Source of the DNA: Nitrospiraceae bacterium
GTDB taxonomy: Bacteria > Nitrospirota > Nitrospiria > Nitrospirales > Nitrospiraceae
Assembly: GCA_919902505.1 (NCBI GenBank)
Contig: CAKKRE010000016.1
Span: 359,737 to 423,736, forward strand
DNA: 64,000 bases
Direction of reading: 5' to 3'
Shown here: positions 34,721-47,130 of the stretch, in pieces
How the letters are laid out: the number at the start of each line of letters is the position of its first letter
Numbering within the stretch: the stretch's first letter is position 1
Program-made: the position numbers and the translations under genes
The notes under the pieces: generated by a model
What the model saw: only the letters and a program-made list of their open reading frames with translations
The model's database searches: none
What the model was told of the DNA's origin: nothing

Positions 34721-35116
34721 TCAAGGGTGGATGACATTCAAACCGAGCACATCTTCAAACGGATCGTAGTCACGGTCATTGTGGAGTAAGGCATGTCCTT
34801 CCAACAAACAAAACGTCGCGATCAGAGAATCGATCGTCTTGCGCACGGTTCGTCCAGCGGACCTCAGGCGCCGATAGTTCAGAGCCGCTTCGACAGCGAC
34901 TTCAACCGACCCCGTCTCAAAAACCGCGAACTTCAGCAGCTCCCCTCGAACCGCCTCAAATTGCTTGTCCGTGGTGAGCCCTTGCAATACTTCGCAGAGG
35001 ATCAAATCGGTGAGACCAAGTCGTTCTCTCGCAAGCTGAGAGTCCAGCCAGTCAGCATGGGCAGTGCGTGTTCCTCGCAGGTAATCTATCCATACCGTCG
35101 TATCGACAATGATCAT
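34721..35116 (-). CDS. vapC: VapC-type PIN-domain toxin ribonuclease
   Basis: 131 residues from ATG at 35116, which overlaps the vapB stop (ATGA). PIN-domain acidic residues are in place: Asp5 in IIVDTTVW, Glu in DLILCEVLQG, Asp in TIDSLIATFC and NDRDYDPF. VapC toxins cleave tRNA or rRNA when freed from VapB. It forms a standard antitoxin-first module. Confidence 0.92.
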   Translation of the reverse strand: MIIVDTTVWIDYLRGTRTAHADWLDSQLARERLGLTDLILCEVLQGLTTDKQFEAVRGELLKFAVFETGSVEVAVEAALNYRRLRSAGRTVRKTIDSLIATFCLLEGHALLHNDRDYDPFEDVLGLNVIHP

Positions 35117-35322
35117 GAAGCCGCCTTGATACGACCTTCCCGCATCGCGCCGAGATCTCCCTCCCACTCAATCTTGCCACGCAAACGGCGGATGCCCTCT
35201 TGTCCCTTCACCTTGATCAGCAATCGAAGGCCCTCTTCCACCACCGCTTTCTTGGTCGAAAGCCCGGTGGCCTTCATCGCTCGCTGCATCAAGCCATTGT
35301 CGATCACGATGTTGGTACGCAT
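35113..35322 (-). CDS. vapB: VapB-type antitoxin
   Basis: 69 residues. The N-terminal half is a VapB/MetJ-like ribbon-helix-helix DNA-binding segment (RTNIVIDNGLMQRAMKATGLSTKKAVVEEGLRLL, here split by type: strand then two helices). The C-terminal 30 residues would wrap the toxin. GATGGAGGCGTT gives a ribosome site. A promoter lies at 35358-35386; between it and the ATG, GTGTA and TACAC half-sites could be the operator. Confidence 0.9.
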   Translation of the reverse strand: MRTNIVIDNGLMQRAMKATGLSTKKAVVEEGLRLLIKVKGQEGIRRLRGKIEWEGDLGAMREGRIKAAS

Positions 35323-35357
35323 AACGCCTCCATCGCAGAATGTGTACAGATAAACAA

Positions 35358-35386
35358 ATACTACACACTCGCATCAGGAGAAGCAA
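35358..35386 (-). promoter_or_regulatory. Predicted vapBC promoter
   Basis: On the minus strand TTGCTT (35386-35381) and TAGTAT (35363-35358) are 17 bp apart, ending 35 bp upstream of the vapB ATG. Confidence 0.55.
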
Positions 35387-35505
35387 GAAACGAAGCGAGA
35401 CGACACGAAAATGAGGGTTGGGTGGAGCTACGGGGAGACGCTAAGCGGAAAGAGTTTGCCTCTGGAACTCTGGCCTAAACACACTGAACTTCGCCACGTG
35501 CCCCT

Positions 35506-35817
35506 CTATCTTTTAATAGGCACCTCAGCTATGGATGCTTCGGCCAAAGCAAGAAATACTTTTGGAGTCCGAGCATGATAGCTGAAATTGCCTCCCCAGA
35601 ATGCATGGAGCACAATTTCAAGTCTCTTTTGCACATCGGAATTTGTCTCCGATGTAAATTGCTCATGTTTAGCACAGTAATCACGATTACTTTCAATTGT
35701 TGAGGTAACATCATGGTGAAGTTTGTGTAGGGCTTCGTTGTTGAAACCGAGTCGCACAAGCTCGTCAAGCAAACGGATTGTTCTTTTTGGATTTGTATAG
35801 TCGTTTGATCCTGACAT
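35506..35817 (-). CDS. Small protein of unknown function in an AT-rich patch
   Basis: 103 residues from ATG at 35817, clearly set by GAGGAGGAAT just upstream; a TTG five codons earlier overlaps that site. The protein is mostly helical, polar and without signal or membrane segments (TIRLLDELVRLGFNNEALHKLHHDV). It is not recognised. The gene and its surroundings are markedly more AT-rich than the rest of the window, which points to horizontal transfer. Confidence 0.6.
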   Translation of the reverse strand: MSGSNDYTNPKRTIRLLDELVRLGFNNEALHKLHHDVTSTIESNRDYCAKHEQFTSETNSDVQKRLEIVLHAFWGGNFSYHARTPKVFLALAEASIAEVPIKR

Positions 35818-36126
35818 GAAATTCCTCCTCAAGCCATTGTTCGATATCCTCTTGAAATATTACCCAAAAAGAATGTACGGGCCATGGATTTCCTAATTCT
35901 CTCCAAGCAGCTTCGGCTCCTCCTTAACTAACTCGAGCACTTTTAGGTTTCTTCAGGGAGCGAGTGGCTGAGATGTCTTCGACTACGCGCATCGAACGAG
36001 CACAGCTTTATCGTGCGCGTTCCGCTAGGTGGCGACGCGAGGAATAACAAGAGCCATGTTTTCGCACGCAGGCGTGAGCCGGCAACCTCCGCTGCAATCT
36101 TGCACCATTCGGCAATGGCTCAACTA
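35818..36126. other. AT-richer intergenic stretch without a recognised gene
   Basis: No convincing reading frame, RNA gene or long repeat was found. The base composition matches the adjoining small AT-rich gene, as expected for imported DNA. Confidence 0.45.
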
Positions 36127-36345
36127 TCAGCGAGCCCCTGGGGATGCCGCATCCCAATCGTTTTTAGTAATTGGTGATCTGGGTTTCAATGCACCACTTG
36201 CGTAGGCTACCTGAAGGGCCTCTTCCAGCCAGGCCAACCGTTGAGCGGGCGTAGCAGAAAGTGTCGCCGTAAGCAGATTTTGGTCGGCTGCATTCCAATC
36301 AGCTGGTTGCGTCATATCCGACGAACTGGACGAGTTGACGGCCAT
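36127..36345 (-). CDS. Small partner protein of the nucleotidyltransferase module
   Basis: 72 residues from ATG at 36345; AAAGGAG precedes it and the ATG starts 2 bp after the upstream stop codon. The sequence has a Ser-rich start and a helical middle with LSATPAQRLAWLEEALQVAY, a pattern seen in short proteins encoded beside nucleotidyltransferase genes. No DNA-binding motif is evident. The tight spacing suggests co-translation and a two-protein unit, possibly toxin and antitoxin. Confidence 0.65.
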   Translation of the reverse strand: MAVNSSSSSDMTQPADWNAADQNLLTATLSATPAQRLAWLEEALQVAYASGALKPRSPITKNDWDAASPGAR

Positions 36346-36346
36346 G

Positions 36347-36847
36347 TCAGCGATTCTCCTTTCGGCGTCGAATAGTTTCCAGTTGCTCAATGTCCGCCAA
36401 ATCTTGCGGCCTGCCGGCGTGTCGTTTCAACGCGACGAGGTCCTCGATCGACGCAATCCGAACGGTTGTGTTATTCAAGGCCACTGCCTCTGAGCGAGCC
36501 AACAGCTCTGCAAAGGGCACATCGGGCTTCAACAACAAATCTACCACCCGCATCGGGTTAGCCTGGTCAACGAGTGAGAAGGCCAGCATATGCTTGTCTC
36601 GAAGCCATACTTCCCGCACTTCAGGATCCGCAAACGCATCAGGCGATACCGGCACTTGAGGTCGAAACCCATTCGCCACCAAGGTCCGAATCATTTTGAT
36701 AGCTTCCTCAGGGGCAAGATCGACGGCCAGGTCGACATCCGCAGTCAATCTGGCATAGCCATGCAGCACCGTGGCGAGGCCGCCCACGACGACATAGCGC
36801 ACTCCCGCAGTATTAAGTATTTGAAATATGGATTCGAAGACCGACAC
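36347..36847 (-). CDS. Nucleotidyltransferase (AbiEii/DUF6036-like)
   Basis: 166 residues. The polymerase-beta-like active site is present: VVVGGLATVLHGYAR (Gly22-Gly23) and TADVDLAVD (Asp37, Asp39), followed by a third acidic site in MRVVDLLL. C-terminal IASIEDLVALKRHAGRPQDLADIEQL is typical of this group. Such proteins add nucleotides to tRNA or protein targets, several acting as toxins. It is followed directly by a small gene on the same strand. Confidence 0.85.
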   Translation of the reverse strand: MSVFESIFQILNTAGVRYVVVGGLATVLHGYARLTADVDLAVDLAPEEAIKMIRTLVANGFRPQVPVSPDAFADPEVREVWLRDKHMLAFSLVDQANPMRVVDLLLKPDVPFAELLARSEAVALNNTTVRIASIEDLVALKRHAGRPQDLADIEQLETIRRRKENR

Positions 36848-36969
36848 GGCGCTATTCTAGCGGATGTGCATAGAATTAGCAGCCGATCTTGCAATGGCAT
36901 GGAATGAAAATGAGACAGATCGAGTAGGCTACCAACGAAGGATCTTTATGCAGCACAGGCCGCTAAAAA

Positions 36970-37290
36970 GCTGATCCAGCTAGGCCGCAGCGAGGTCCAC
37001 GACGCGACGAATAAGGAGCGTCACGGTTGTGGACGCCGGCGAGACGGTGAGCCGGCAGTGTCTTGAACCCGAGGCGTACTGTTTTGGGTACGTTGAGGGG
37101 TTGAGCTCAGCGAGAACGACGCTGGGAGGCTTTTTCAGCGGCCTGTTTTCGCAGACTTGTTGGCTTGCAGATACTTATCGACGCCCGCTGCCATCTTGCG
37201 CCCTTCGGCGATGGCCCAGACGATGAGAGAGGCGCCGCGTTTGGTGTCGCTGCCGGCGGAGACGCCGTCGAGGCTGGTCATGAAATGGTC
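36970..37290. repeat. Duplicated segment, copy A (repeat plus gltD 3' fragment)
   Basis: This stretch matches 39544-39874 at roughly nine bases in ten, with one 10-bp length difference. It contains a GTAC-core repeat (core 37074-37096) and then the last codons of gltD. Together the two copies form direct repeats about 2.6 kb apart that frame two unknown secreted-protein genes. Confidence 0.85.
37135..37290 (-). pseudogene. C-terminal fragment of a duplicated gltD
   Basis: The minus strand encodes MTSLDGVSAGSDTKRGAS, IVWAIAEGRKMAAGVDKYL and KSAKTGR, nearly identical to the last 50 residues of the intact GltD at 39720. Substitutions such as Ala-Gly-Ser for Ala-Gly-Gly in the FAD-binding GGD motif show drift. 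An open frame continues 42 bp upstream but into unrelated sequence. It cannot be functional. Confidence 0.88.
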
Positions 37291-37402
37291 GCGGGCTAGA
37301 ACAAACTCCCGCTTACCTTCTGGCTCCTGCATCGATGGCGTTGATCGGAAAATGACCGGGCCTGTGCTGGGCGCAGACTCAGCTCAACTGAAGACATTCA
37401 CC

Positions 37403-38044
37403 TCATAGGACTTCCTTCCCAGCGACGTTTTCACCCTGAAGACATTTTTTCAACATTTCGCGTGCAGCAAGACCAGAGTGCCATTCGAGCTCGAAAATGT
37501 TGCTGCCTTCATAATCGATCCGAAAATTCAATTTATCTTCCATCCCGGCAAGCGCCGCATCAATGGTCGGCACCGCAAATTGTATCTCATCGGCAAAACC
37601 TGCAACGGTGCGATTAAACGCCGTGATGGTGGCCGGCGCATCGCTCCCCTGTTTCAACGTGACCTTCACTTTCTGAATATCCTTGGGATTATCCGGCCTC
37701 GGGAATGGCGGCTTCGGCTCCACAGCCACAAACCCCAGTAAGGCCCCCCGATAGTCTCCGCCGGGCCCCGAGATGCTGATCATCCTCCCCATTTGCCAAT
37801 ACACTCCCGTACAAAACTCACCTGGCTTTGAGCCGCTTTGGCCTTGAAAGAATTGCCAGAACCCCTTTTTGAGCTTCTCTGCTCTTGGATTGTTCAGGAC
37901 GCGATCTTTTGATTGCTCAATGGCCTCCTTGGCATTGATCTCCTTTTTCGCCGTTGACACCAAATCTTCCAGTGGATCATAGGACCCTGCTTCCGCAACG
38001 ACAGCGGCCACCAGCAACGACAAGAACAGCGCAAGTTTTCTCAT
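37403..38044 (-). CDS. Secreted protein of unknown function (cassette gene 2)
   Basis: 213 residues. Signal peptide MRKLALFLSLLVAAVVAEA. The mature protein has a Lys/Glu-rich helix (about 25-65), then a beta-rich domain with two likely disulfide cysteines (GEFCTGVYWQMG and LKKCLQG). Not recognised. The ATG overlaps the stop of the upstream gene (ATGA), so the two secreted proteins are made together. The pair is framed by direct repeats. Confidence 0.7.
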   Translation of the reverse strand: MRKLALFLSLLVAAVVAEAGSYDPLEDLVSTAKKEINAKEAIEQSKDRVLNNPRAEKLKKGFWQFFQGQSGSKPGEFCTGVYWQMGRMISISGPGGDYRGALLGFVAVEPKPPFPRPDNPKDIQKVKVTLKQGSDAPATITAFNRTVAGFADEIQFAVPTIDAALAGMEDKLNFRIDYEGSNIFELEWHSGLAAREMLKKCLQGENVAGKEVL

Positions 38045-39213
38045 TTTGAGCCTCTCTCATTGGGAACGTCCAGCAGGCCATCGCACGCAAATCTCACTTT
38101 ACCGAGCTGGGTGGAACTGGTCCAAATCCTGACATCGGCCACGCGGAAGACGTTCTTATCGTCGGGGTGCAGGACATACTGCACATTGCAATGTTCGTAC
38201 ACTCCCTCCTCCCATACCGCGTACCTGTTGCCGACGACCACCCGATTATCGAACTCTTGGCCGTAACTGAGAAAATGGAGATTGCCTGCGGATGACACAA
38301 CCGGAGCCCCCATTTTCACGGCTACGTCCTGCTCGGTCTTCCCCTCCCACACCGCCAGCATATGAGTTTCGTTGGGCGATAACTTTCGGCCGCCCCGTAT
38401 ATCGGCGGCAATAGCATGGAATGTAAATTCACTATCCATTTGCTTGATGTTGGTCTCAAGCGTGGGTTTGATCCCCGTGACCAATTGATCGTATTGCTTC
38501 TTGAGCTGCGCCATCTTGGCTTGATATTCTTCTCGTTCTTTTTTTGTGGGACGGCGGGACCATTTTCCGGTGGGGTCCGGGCGTTTGGCTCCACTCCACA
38601 GGACCGCCCATGCAAAATCCATATGGTCAGACGAGGTCCCCTGTCCCACCAATTGTAAGTCCTTGGGAAGACCGATTGTCGCAATTTCATTCTTGAAGAT
38701 GTCCATATCGTTGTTGCGCTTCGCGGCCTTGATGATGGCCGTTCGCATCACATCTTCATTGCACGCGACTTTATGCAATTTGAGCAATACAGGCGAGGAA
38801 GATGCGCGCCACTCGCCGGCAGGAAGGTCCTCACTTTTCAAGTCCTCGCGCCGAAACTTCCAGCTGCCTTCTCCGATCCGTACGTTCACCGGCGCGTCGA
38901 ACGCCGGCTGCGGGGGAGTATGCTTCCCATCGTAAGCATATTTGACCACGCATTCAAATTGGAGTCGCAGCTCACTGAATTCTGGCTTATCAGGGCTTTC
39001 ATAGACGATGGTCGTATCCAACTGCTTCACATTCATGGGACCCAGAACTTTATCCATTGGCGTTCGGTCCATCACGACGCCAAAATCGGCGAAGTAGGCT
39101 TCACGGCGGCCTTCCTCACCTTGAATATGGACCAGTGCTGATTGTGCAAAGGCCTGCGTTGCACACACACAACTCCCCAGGAACAGAACGATCAGAGATT
39201 TTCTATATTCCAT
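38041..39213 (-). CDS. Secreted protein of unknown function (cassette gene 1)
   Basis: 390 residues. Signal peptide about 1-23 (SLIVLFLGSCVCATQAFA). Three regions can be seen: a beta-rich N-terminal domain (about 25-160), a charged helical segment with KKEREEYQAKMAQLKKQYDQ split near 230-250, and a C-terminal beta-rich domain with four cysteines. The segment MDKVLGPMNVKQLDTTIVY followed later by VAVKMGAPVVSSAGNLHFLSYG resembles SmpA/OmlA-like envelope folds, but this is weak. Co-translated with the next gene. Confidence 0.7.
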   Translation of the reverse strand: MEYRKSLIVLFLGSCVCATQAFAQSALVHIQGEEGRREAYFADFGVVMDRTPMDKVLGPMNVKQLDTTIVYESPDKPEFSELRLQFECVVKYAYDGKHTPPQPAFDAPVNVRIGEGSWKFRREDLKSEDLPAGEWRASSSPVLLKLHKVACNEDVMRTAIIKAAKRNNDMDIFKNEIATIGLPKDLQLVGQGTSSDHMDFAWAVLWSGAKRPDPTGKWSRRPTKKEREEYQAKMAQLKKQYDQLVTGIKPTLETNIKQMDSEFTFHAIAADIRGGRKLSPNETHMLAVWEGKTEQDVAVKMGAPVVSSAGNLHFLSYGQEFDNRVVVGNRYAVWEEGVYEHCNVQYVLHPDDKNVFRVADVRIWTSSTQLGKVRFACDGLLDVPNERGSK

Positions 39214-39543
39214 CTTCCATCACCGTTAGTAGTTGAGGGACGATCTGAACCACTCCCTCCGCTCACGATACTGTGGCACATGCAAAGGAGGGTTCAACGG
39301 CTTCTTCCCGTGGGAGTGAGTCGCGGAGGCTCAGGAGAGGTTCGTTCTGCTCCCGCTCACACGCAGATATGCCTGAGGCTCGTCGGGAGCGATATCTAGG
39401 GAGCAGGACGTTCCCGAGCATGATCCTTTCCTCCGGAGGGATCTTCCTCTGAACTCTACCACCGGACCCAGAAAAGCGGCCAGGAGATTTCTAAAATGGA
39501 ACGTTGCGTTAGGAAGGTAGCCGCTCCCCAGGCTGCTCACACA
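39214..39543. other. Intergenic stretch upstream of the secreted-protein pair
   Basis: This 330-bp stretch must hold the promoter of the two-gene cassette on the minus strand, but no clear -35/-10 pair was found. No gene or strong hairpin was seen. Confidence 0.45.
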
Positions 39544-39874
39544 GCTTATCCAGCTAGGCCGCAGCGAGGTCCACGACGCGACGAATAAGGAGCGTCACGG
39601 TTGTGGACGCCGGCGAGACGGTGAGCCGGCAGTGTCTTGAGCCCGAGGCGTACTGTTTTGGGTACATTGAGAGGTTGAGCGAGGCGAGAGCGAGGCGAGA
39701 ACGACGCTGGGAGGATTTTTCAGCGGCCTGTTTTCGCAGACTTGTCGGCTTGCAGATACTTATCGACGCCTGCCGCCATCTTGCGCCCTTCGGCGATGGC
39801 CCAGACGATGAGGGAGGCGCCGCGCTTGGTATCGCCGCCGGCGAAGACACCGTCGAGGTTGGTCATGAAGTTGT
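39544..39874. repeat. Duplicated segment, copy B (overlaps the 3' end of gltD)
   Basis: The counterpart of 36970-37290. It holds a GTAC-core repeat (core 39649-39671), a short GCGAGGCGAGA duplication not in copy A, and the last 50 codons of the intact gltD. Confidence 0.85.
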
Positions 39875-41153
39875 CATCGACGGTGACGCAGCCGCGCGCA
39901 TCGTAGGTGACGCCGAGACTGTCGAGGAAACCGTTTCGGACCGGGCCCGTGAAGCCCATGGCGAGGAGCACAAGGTCCGCATCCAATTCAAAGTCGGTAT
40001 TCGGCATCGGCACGAACTTGCCGCCTTCAAACTTGACCCGGTTGGCATGCAGCTTGGTGACGTGGCCGTTGTGGCCGGTAAACTTGGTCGTCGAGACGCT
40101 CCACTGGCGGTCGCAGCCTTCTTCGTGCGCATGCGACGTGCGAAGTTGCATGGGCCAGAGCGGCCAGGGCGTCGAAGTCGAACGCGACGGGGGCGGTTCC
40201 GGTAACACTTCAAACTGGTGCGCCTCGCTGCAGCCCTGACGATGTGCGGTTCCCAGACAATCGGACCCGGTATCGCCACCACCGATGATGATGACCCGTT
40301 TGCCCTTGGCGGTAATCGGTTCCTCGGACACGGAAATGCCCGCCGTCCGCTTATTCTGTTGGGTCAGGTACTCCATGGCGAAATGGATGCCCTTCAGCTC
40401 CCGACCGGGAACCGGCAGATCACGCGCCATCTCGGCGCCCATGGTCAGCCCGACTGCGTCGAACTGCTGCCGTAGCTGCTCGCCGGTGATATCTTTTCCC
40501 ACGGTGACGCCGGTCTTGAACTCGACACCTTCGGCCTTCATCTGCTCCAGCCGCCGGTCGATCACCCACTTTTCCATTTTGAAATCGGGAATCCCGTAGC
40601 GCAACAACCCGCCGATGCGATCGGACTTCTCGAACACTGTCACCGTGTGTCCCGCCCGCGCCAGCTGTTGCGCCGCCGCCAAACCGGCCGGTCCTGAACC
40701 GATGATCGCGACGGTCTTACCGGTTTTTCTGACGGGCATGGCCGGTTCGACCAGGCCTTCGTTGAAGCCACGGTCGATGATGTTCCATTCGAGCACACGG
40801 ATCGACACGGGATCGCTGTTGATCCCCAGCACGCAGGCCCCTTCGCAGGGCGCGGGACAGAGACGACCGGTGAACTCGGGGAAGTTATTCGTCGTGTGCA
40901 GGGCTTTGAGCGCATCTTTCCAGCGTCCGCGGTAGACGAGATCGTTCCACTCCGGAATCAGGTTCACCACCGGACAACCGGTATTGCCCTGACAAAACGG
41001 CACACCGCAATCCATGCAACGGGCGCCCTGGACCTTGAGCTTGTCCTCGGCGATCGGCTCGTACATTTCCTTCCAATCGAGCACACGCAACTCGACCGGT
41101 TTCCGCTTCGGTCCCTCACGCGCGTATTTCAGAAAGCCCTTTGGATCACCCAT
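39720..41153 (-). CDS. gltD: Glutamate synthase (NADPH) small subunit
   Basis: 477 residues. The N-terminal iron-sulfur region has CMDCGVPFCQGNTGCPVVNLIPEWND and CPAPCEGACVLG. Two dinucleotide-binding sites follow: IIGSGPAGLAAAQQLARAG (FAD, about 150) and IIIGGGDTGSDCLG (NADPH, about 290). The C-terminal FAGGDTKRGASLIVWAIAEGR closes the FAD site. GltD passes electrons from NAD(P)H to GltB for synthesis of glutamate from glutamine and 2-oxoglutarate. It is downstream of gltB by 86 bp. Its last 50 codons are duplicated at 37.1 kb. Confidence 0.96.
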   Translation of the reverse strand: MGDPKGFLKYAREGPKRKPVELRVLDWKEMYEPIAEDKLKVQGARCMDCGVPFCQGNTGCPVVNLIPEWNDLVYRGRWKDALKALHTTNNFPEFTGRLCPAPCEGACVLGINSDPVSIRVLEWNIIDRGFNEGLVEPAMPVRKTGKTVAIIGSGPAGLAAAQQLARAGHTVTVFEKSDRIGGLLRYGIPDFKMEKWVIDRRLEQMKAEGVEFKTGVTVGKDITGEQLRQQFDAVGLTMGAEMARDLPVPGRELKGIHFAMEYLTQQNKRTAGISVSEEPITAKGKRVIIIGGGDTGSDCLGTAHRQGCSEAHQFEVLPEPPPSRSTSTPWPLWPMQLRTSHAHEEGCDRQWSVSTTKFTGHNGHVTKLHANRVKFEGGKFVPMPNTDFELDADLVLLAMGFTGPVRNGFLDSLGVTYDARGCVTVDDNFMTNLDGVFAGGDTKRGASLIVWAIAEGRKMAAGVDKYLQADKSAKTGR

Positions 41154-41160
41154 CGCTTAA

Positions 41161-41195
41161 TCGTCTTTCGTCGTTCGTATCTCGTATCTCGTTCA
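41161..41195 (+). repeat. TCGTNNN heptamer repeat between gltB and gltD
   Basis: Five consecutive 7-bp units beginning TCGT: TCGTCTT, TCGTCGT, TCGTATC, TCGTATC, TCGTTCA. It occupies the short gap between the two glutamate synthase genes. Confidence 0.75.
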
Positions 41196-41239
41196 AGACT
41201 TTTCAATCGCGCATGCGCTTCACGAACACCGCTTCACGT

Positions 41240-45760
<4,521 letters not shown>

Positions 45761-45885
45761 GACACGTTTTCTCGTCACGCTGGCAGGCAATTACCTGAGG
45801 AACAGACTCCCCTCACGGGGAGGTTGAAGCCGTCGCACGACCACCGTCACTGCTACCATGCATTTGGGGAGTTTAGCGAGGGGTC

Positions 45886-45915
45886 ACCTTACTGGATGGG
45901 GCTTGAAACTGTCAA
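45886..45915 (-). promoter_or_regulatory. Predicted promoter of gltBD
   Basis: On the minus strand TTGACA (45915-45910) and TAAGGT (45891-45886) are separated by 18 bp. The -10 lies about 125 bp upstream of the gltB ATG. Confidence 0.55.
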
Positions 45916-45959
45916 GAGAACGACGACGCGAACGACCCGAGAACCGGGCTGGCAGGAGC

Positions 45960-45989
45960 TTGACTTAGTGGAGTTTCCTGCCCTACTAT
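45960..45989 (+). promoter_or_regulatory. Predicted promoter of the polyprenyl synthetase gene
   Basis: TTGACT (45960-45965) and TACTAT (45984-45989) are 18 bp apart. The -10 ends 7 bp before the ATG at 45997, which would give a leaderless or nearly leaderless mRNA. Confidence 0.45.
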
Positions 45990-45996
45990 CCGCTCC

Positions 45997-47001
45997 ATGT
46001 CGAACGGACCGAGCACTCTCACGCTCCACAGCATGGCCGATGTGTGGGACGTGTATCGCGAAGAATTGGAGGGGGTCGAAGAACAGATCCGGAAAAATCT
46101 CGACTCCAGTGTGGCCCTCGTCAACACGGTGGCCGCTCACATCCTGAACAGCGGCGGCAAACGAGTCCGTCCCCTCTTCGTGCTCCTCAGCGCTCATCTC
46201 TGCGGATACGCCGGCCAGGACCATCAAGCACTCGGGAGCCTGGTCGAATTCATCCATACCGCCACCCTGCTGCACGACGACGTCGTCGATGACGCCGACC
46301 TGCGCCGGGGTCGCCGGACCGCGAGCAAAGTCTGGGGCAACCAAATCAGTATTCTTGTGGGCGACTATCTCTATTCACGCGCGATCTGTCAGATCGTCGA
46401 CTTCCGCAATCAAGGGATCAACGAGGCGCTCTCGGAAGCCTGCCGCAAGATGGCCGAAGGCGAAGTGCTGCAACTGCATTACAACGGCAATCCGCTGATG
46501 CCGGAGTCGGAATATCTCCGCATCATCGAACATAAGACCGCCGGATTGATTGCGGCGTCCTGCAAAATCGGGGCGATCGTCGGTGGCGCCACCGAAGAAT
46601 TACAAGAAGCGCTGTTCCGGTTCGGGCAGCGGCTGGGCATTGCGTTCCAATTGGCGGACGATACGCTGGACTATACCGCCAACGGTGAACACCTGGGCAA
46701 AACACTCGGGCAGGACCTGCGGCAAGGGAAAGCGACCCTGCCGCTACTGCACCTCCTGCAGCACTGCTCGGAGCCGGATCGGCAGCTGATCAAGGATCGC
46801 ATGGAGACTCGTACCCTAACGGACGAGGAACTCCGCCGCATCGTCGGCTTGATGCAGGAGTATGGGTCCATCGCCTACGCCATGGAGCGGGCACGCGCGT
46901 TCGTCGCCGCCGCCAAACGCGATCTCGACCTGTTCCACGACAACACCGCCAAGCGCGCCCTGGCCATCGCCGCCGATTACATGGTAACTCGCGACCGCTG
47001 A
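45997..47001 (+). CDS. Polyprenyl diphosphate synthase (octaprenyl type)
   Basis: 334 residues. The two Asp-rich motifs of trans-prenyltransferases are LLHDDVVDDADLRRGR (first, DDxxD) and QLADDTLDYTA (second). GGKRVRPLFVLL and VGDYLYSRA are also diagnostic. The enzyme extends farnesyl diphosphate with isopentenyl units to make the quinone side chain. Start codon choice is uncertain (45997 or 46033); neither has a clear ribosome site, and a promoter ends just before 45997. Downstream DUF1015 gene lies 129 bp away on the same strand. Confidence 0.93.
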   Translation: MSNGPSTLTLHSMADVWDVYREELEGVEEQIRKNLDSSVALVNTVAAHILNSGGKRVRPLFVLLSAHLCGYAGQDHQALGSLVEFIHTATLLHDDVVDDADLRRGRRTASKVWGNQISILVGDYLYSRAICQIVDFRNQGINEALSEACRKMAEGEVLQLHYNGNPLMPESEYLRIIEHKTAGLIAASCKIGAIVGGATEELQEALFRFGQRLGIAFQLADDTLDYTANGEHLGKTLGQDLRQGKATLPLLHLLQHCSEPDRQLIKDRMETRTLTDEELRRIVGLMQEYGSIAYAMERARAFVAAAKRDLDLFHDNTAKRALAIAADYMVTRDR

Positions 47002-47130
47002 GTTGCCGCCGCCCGGCTTCACAACGCCCACGCTCTGCTGACAGCGCGTACTCGTTCAGCGACACACCCGGCTCGCCGCCGGGCGAACAGGACCACCCCG
47101 CACCCACGAGAGAAAAGGACAGGAACCCGC

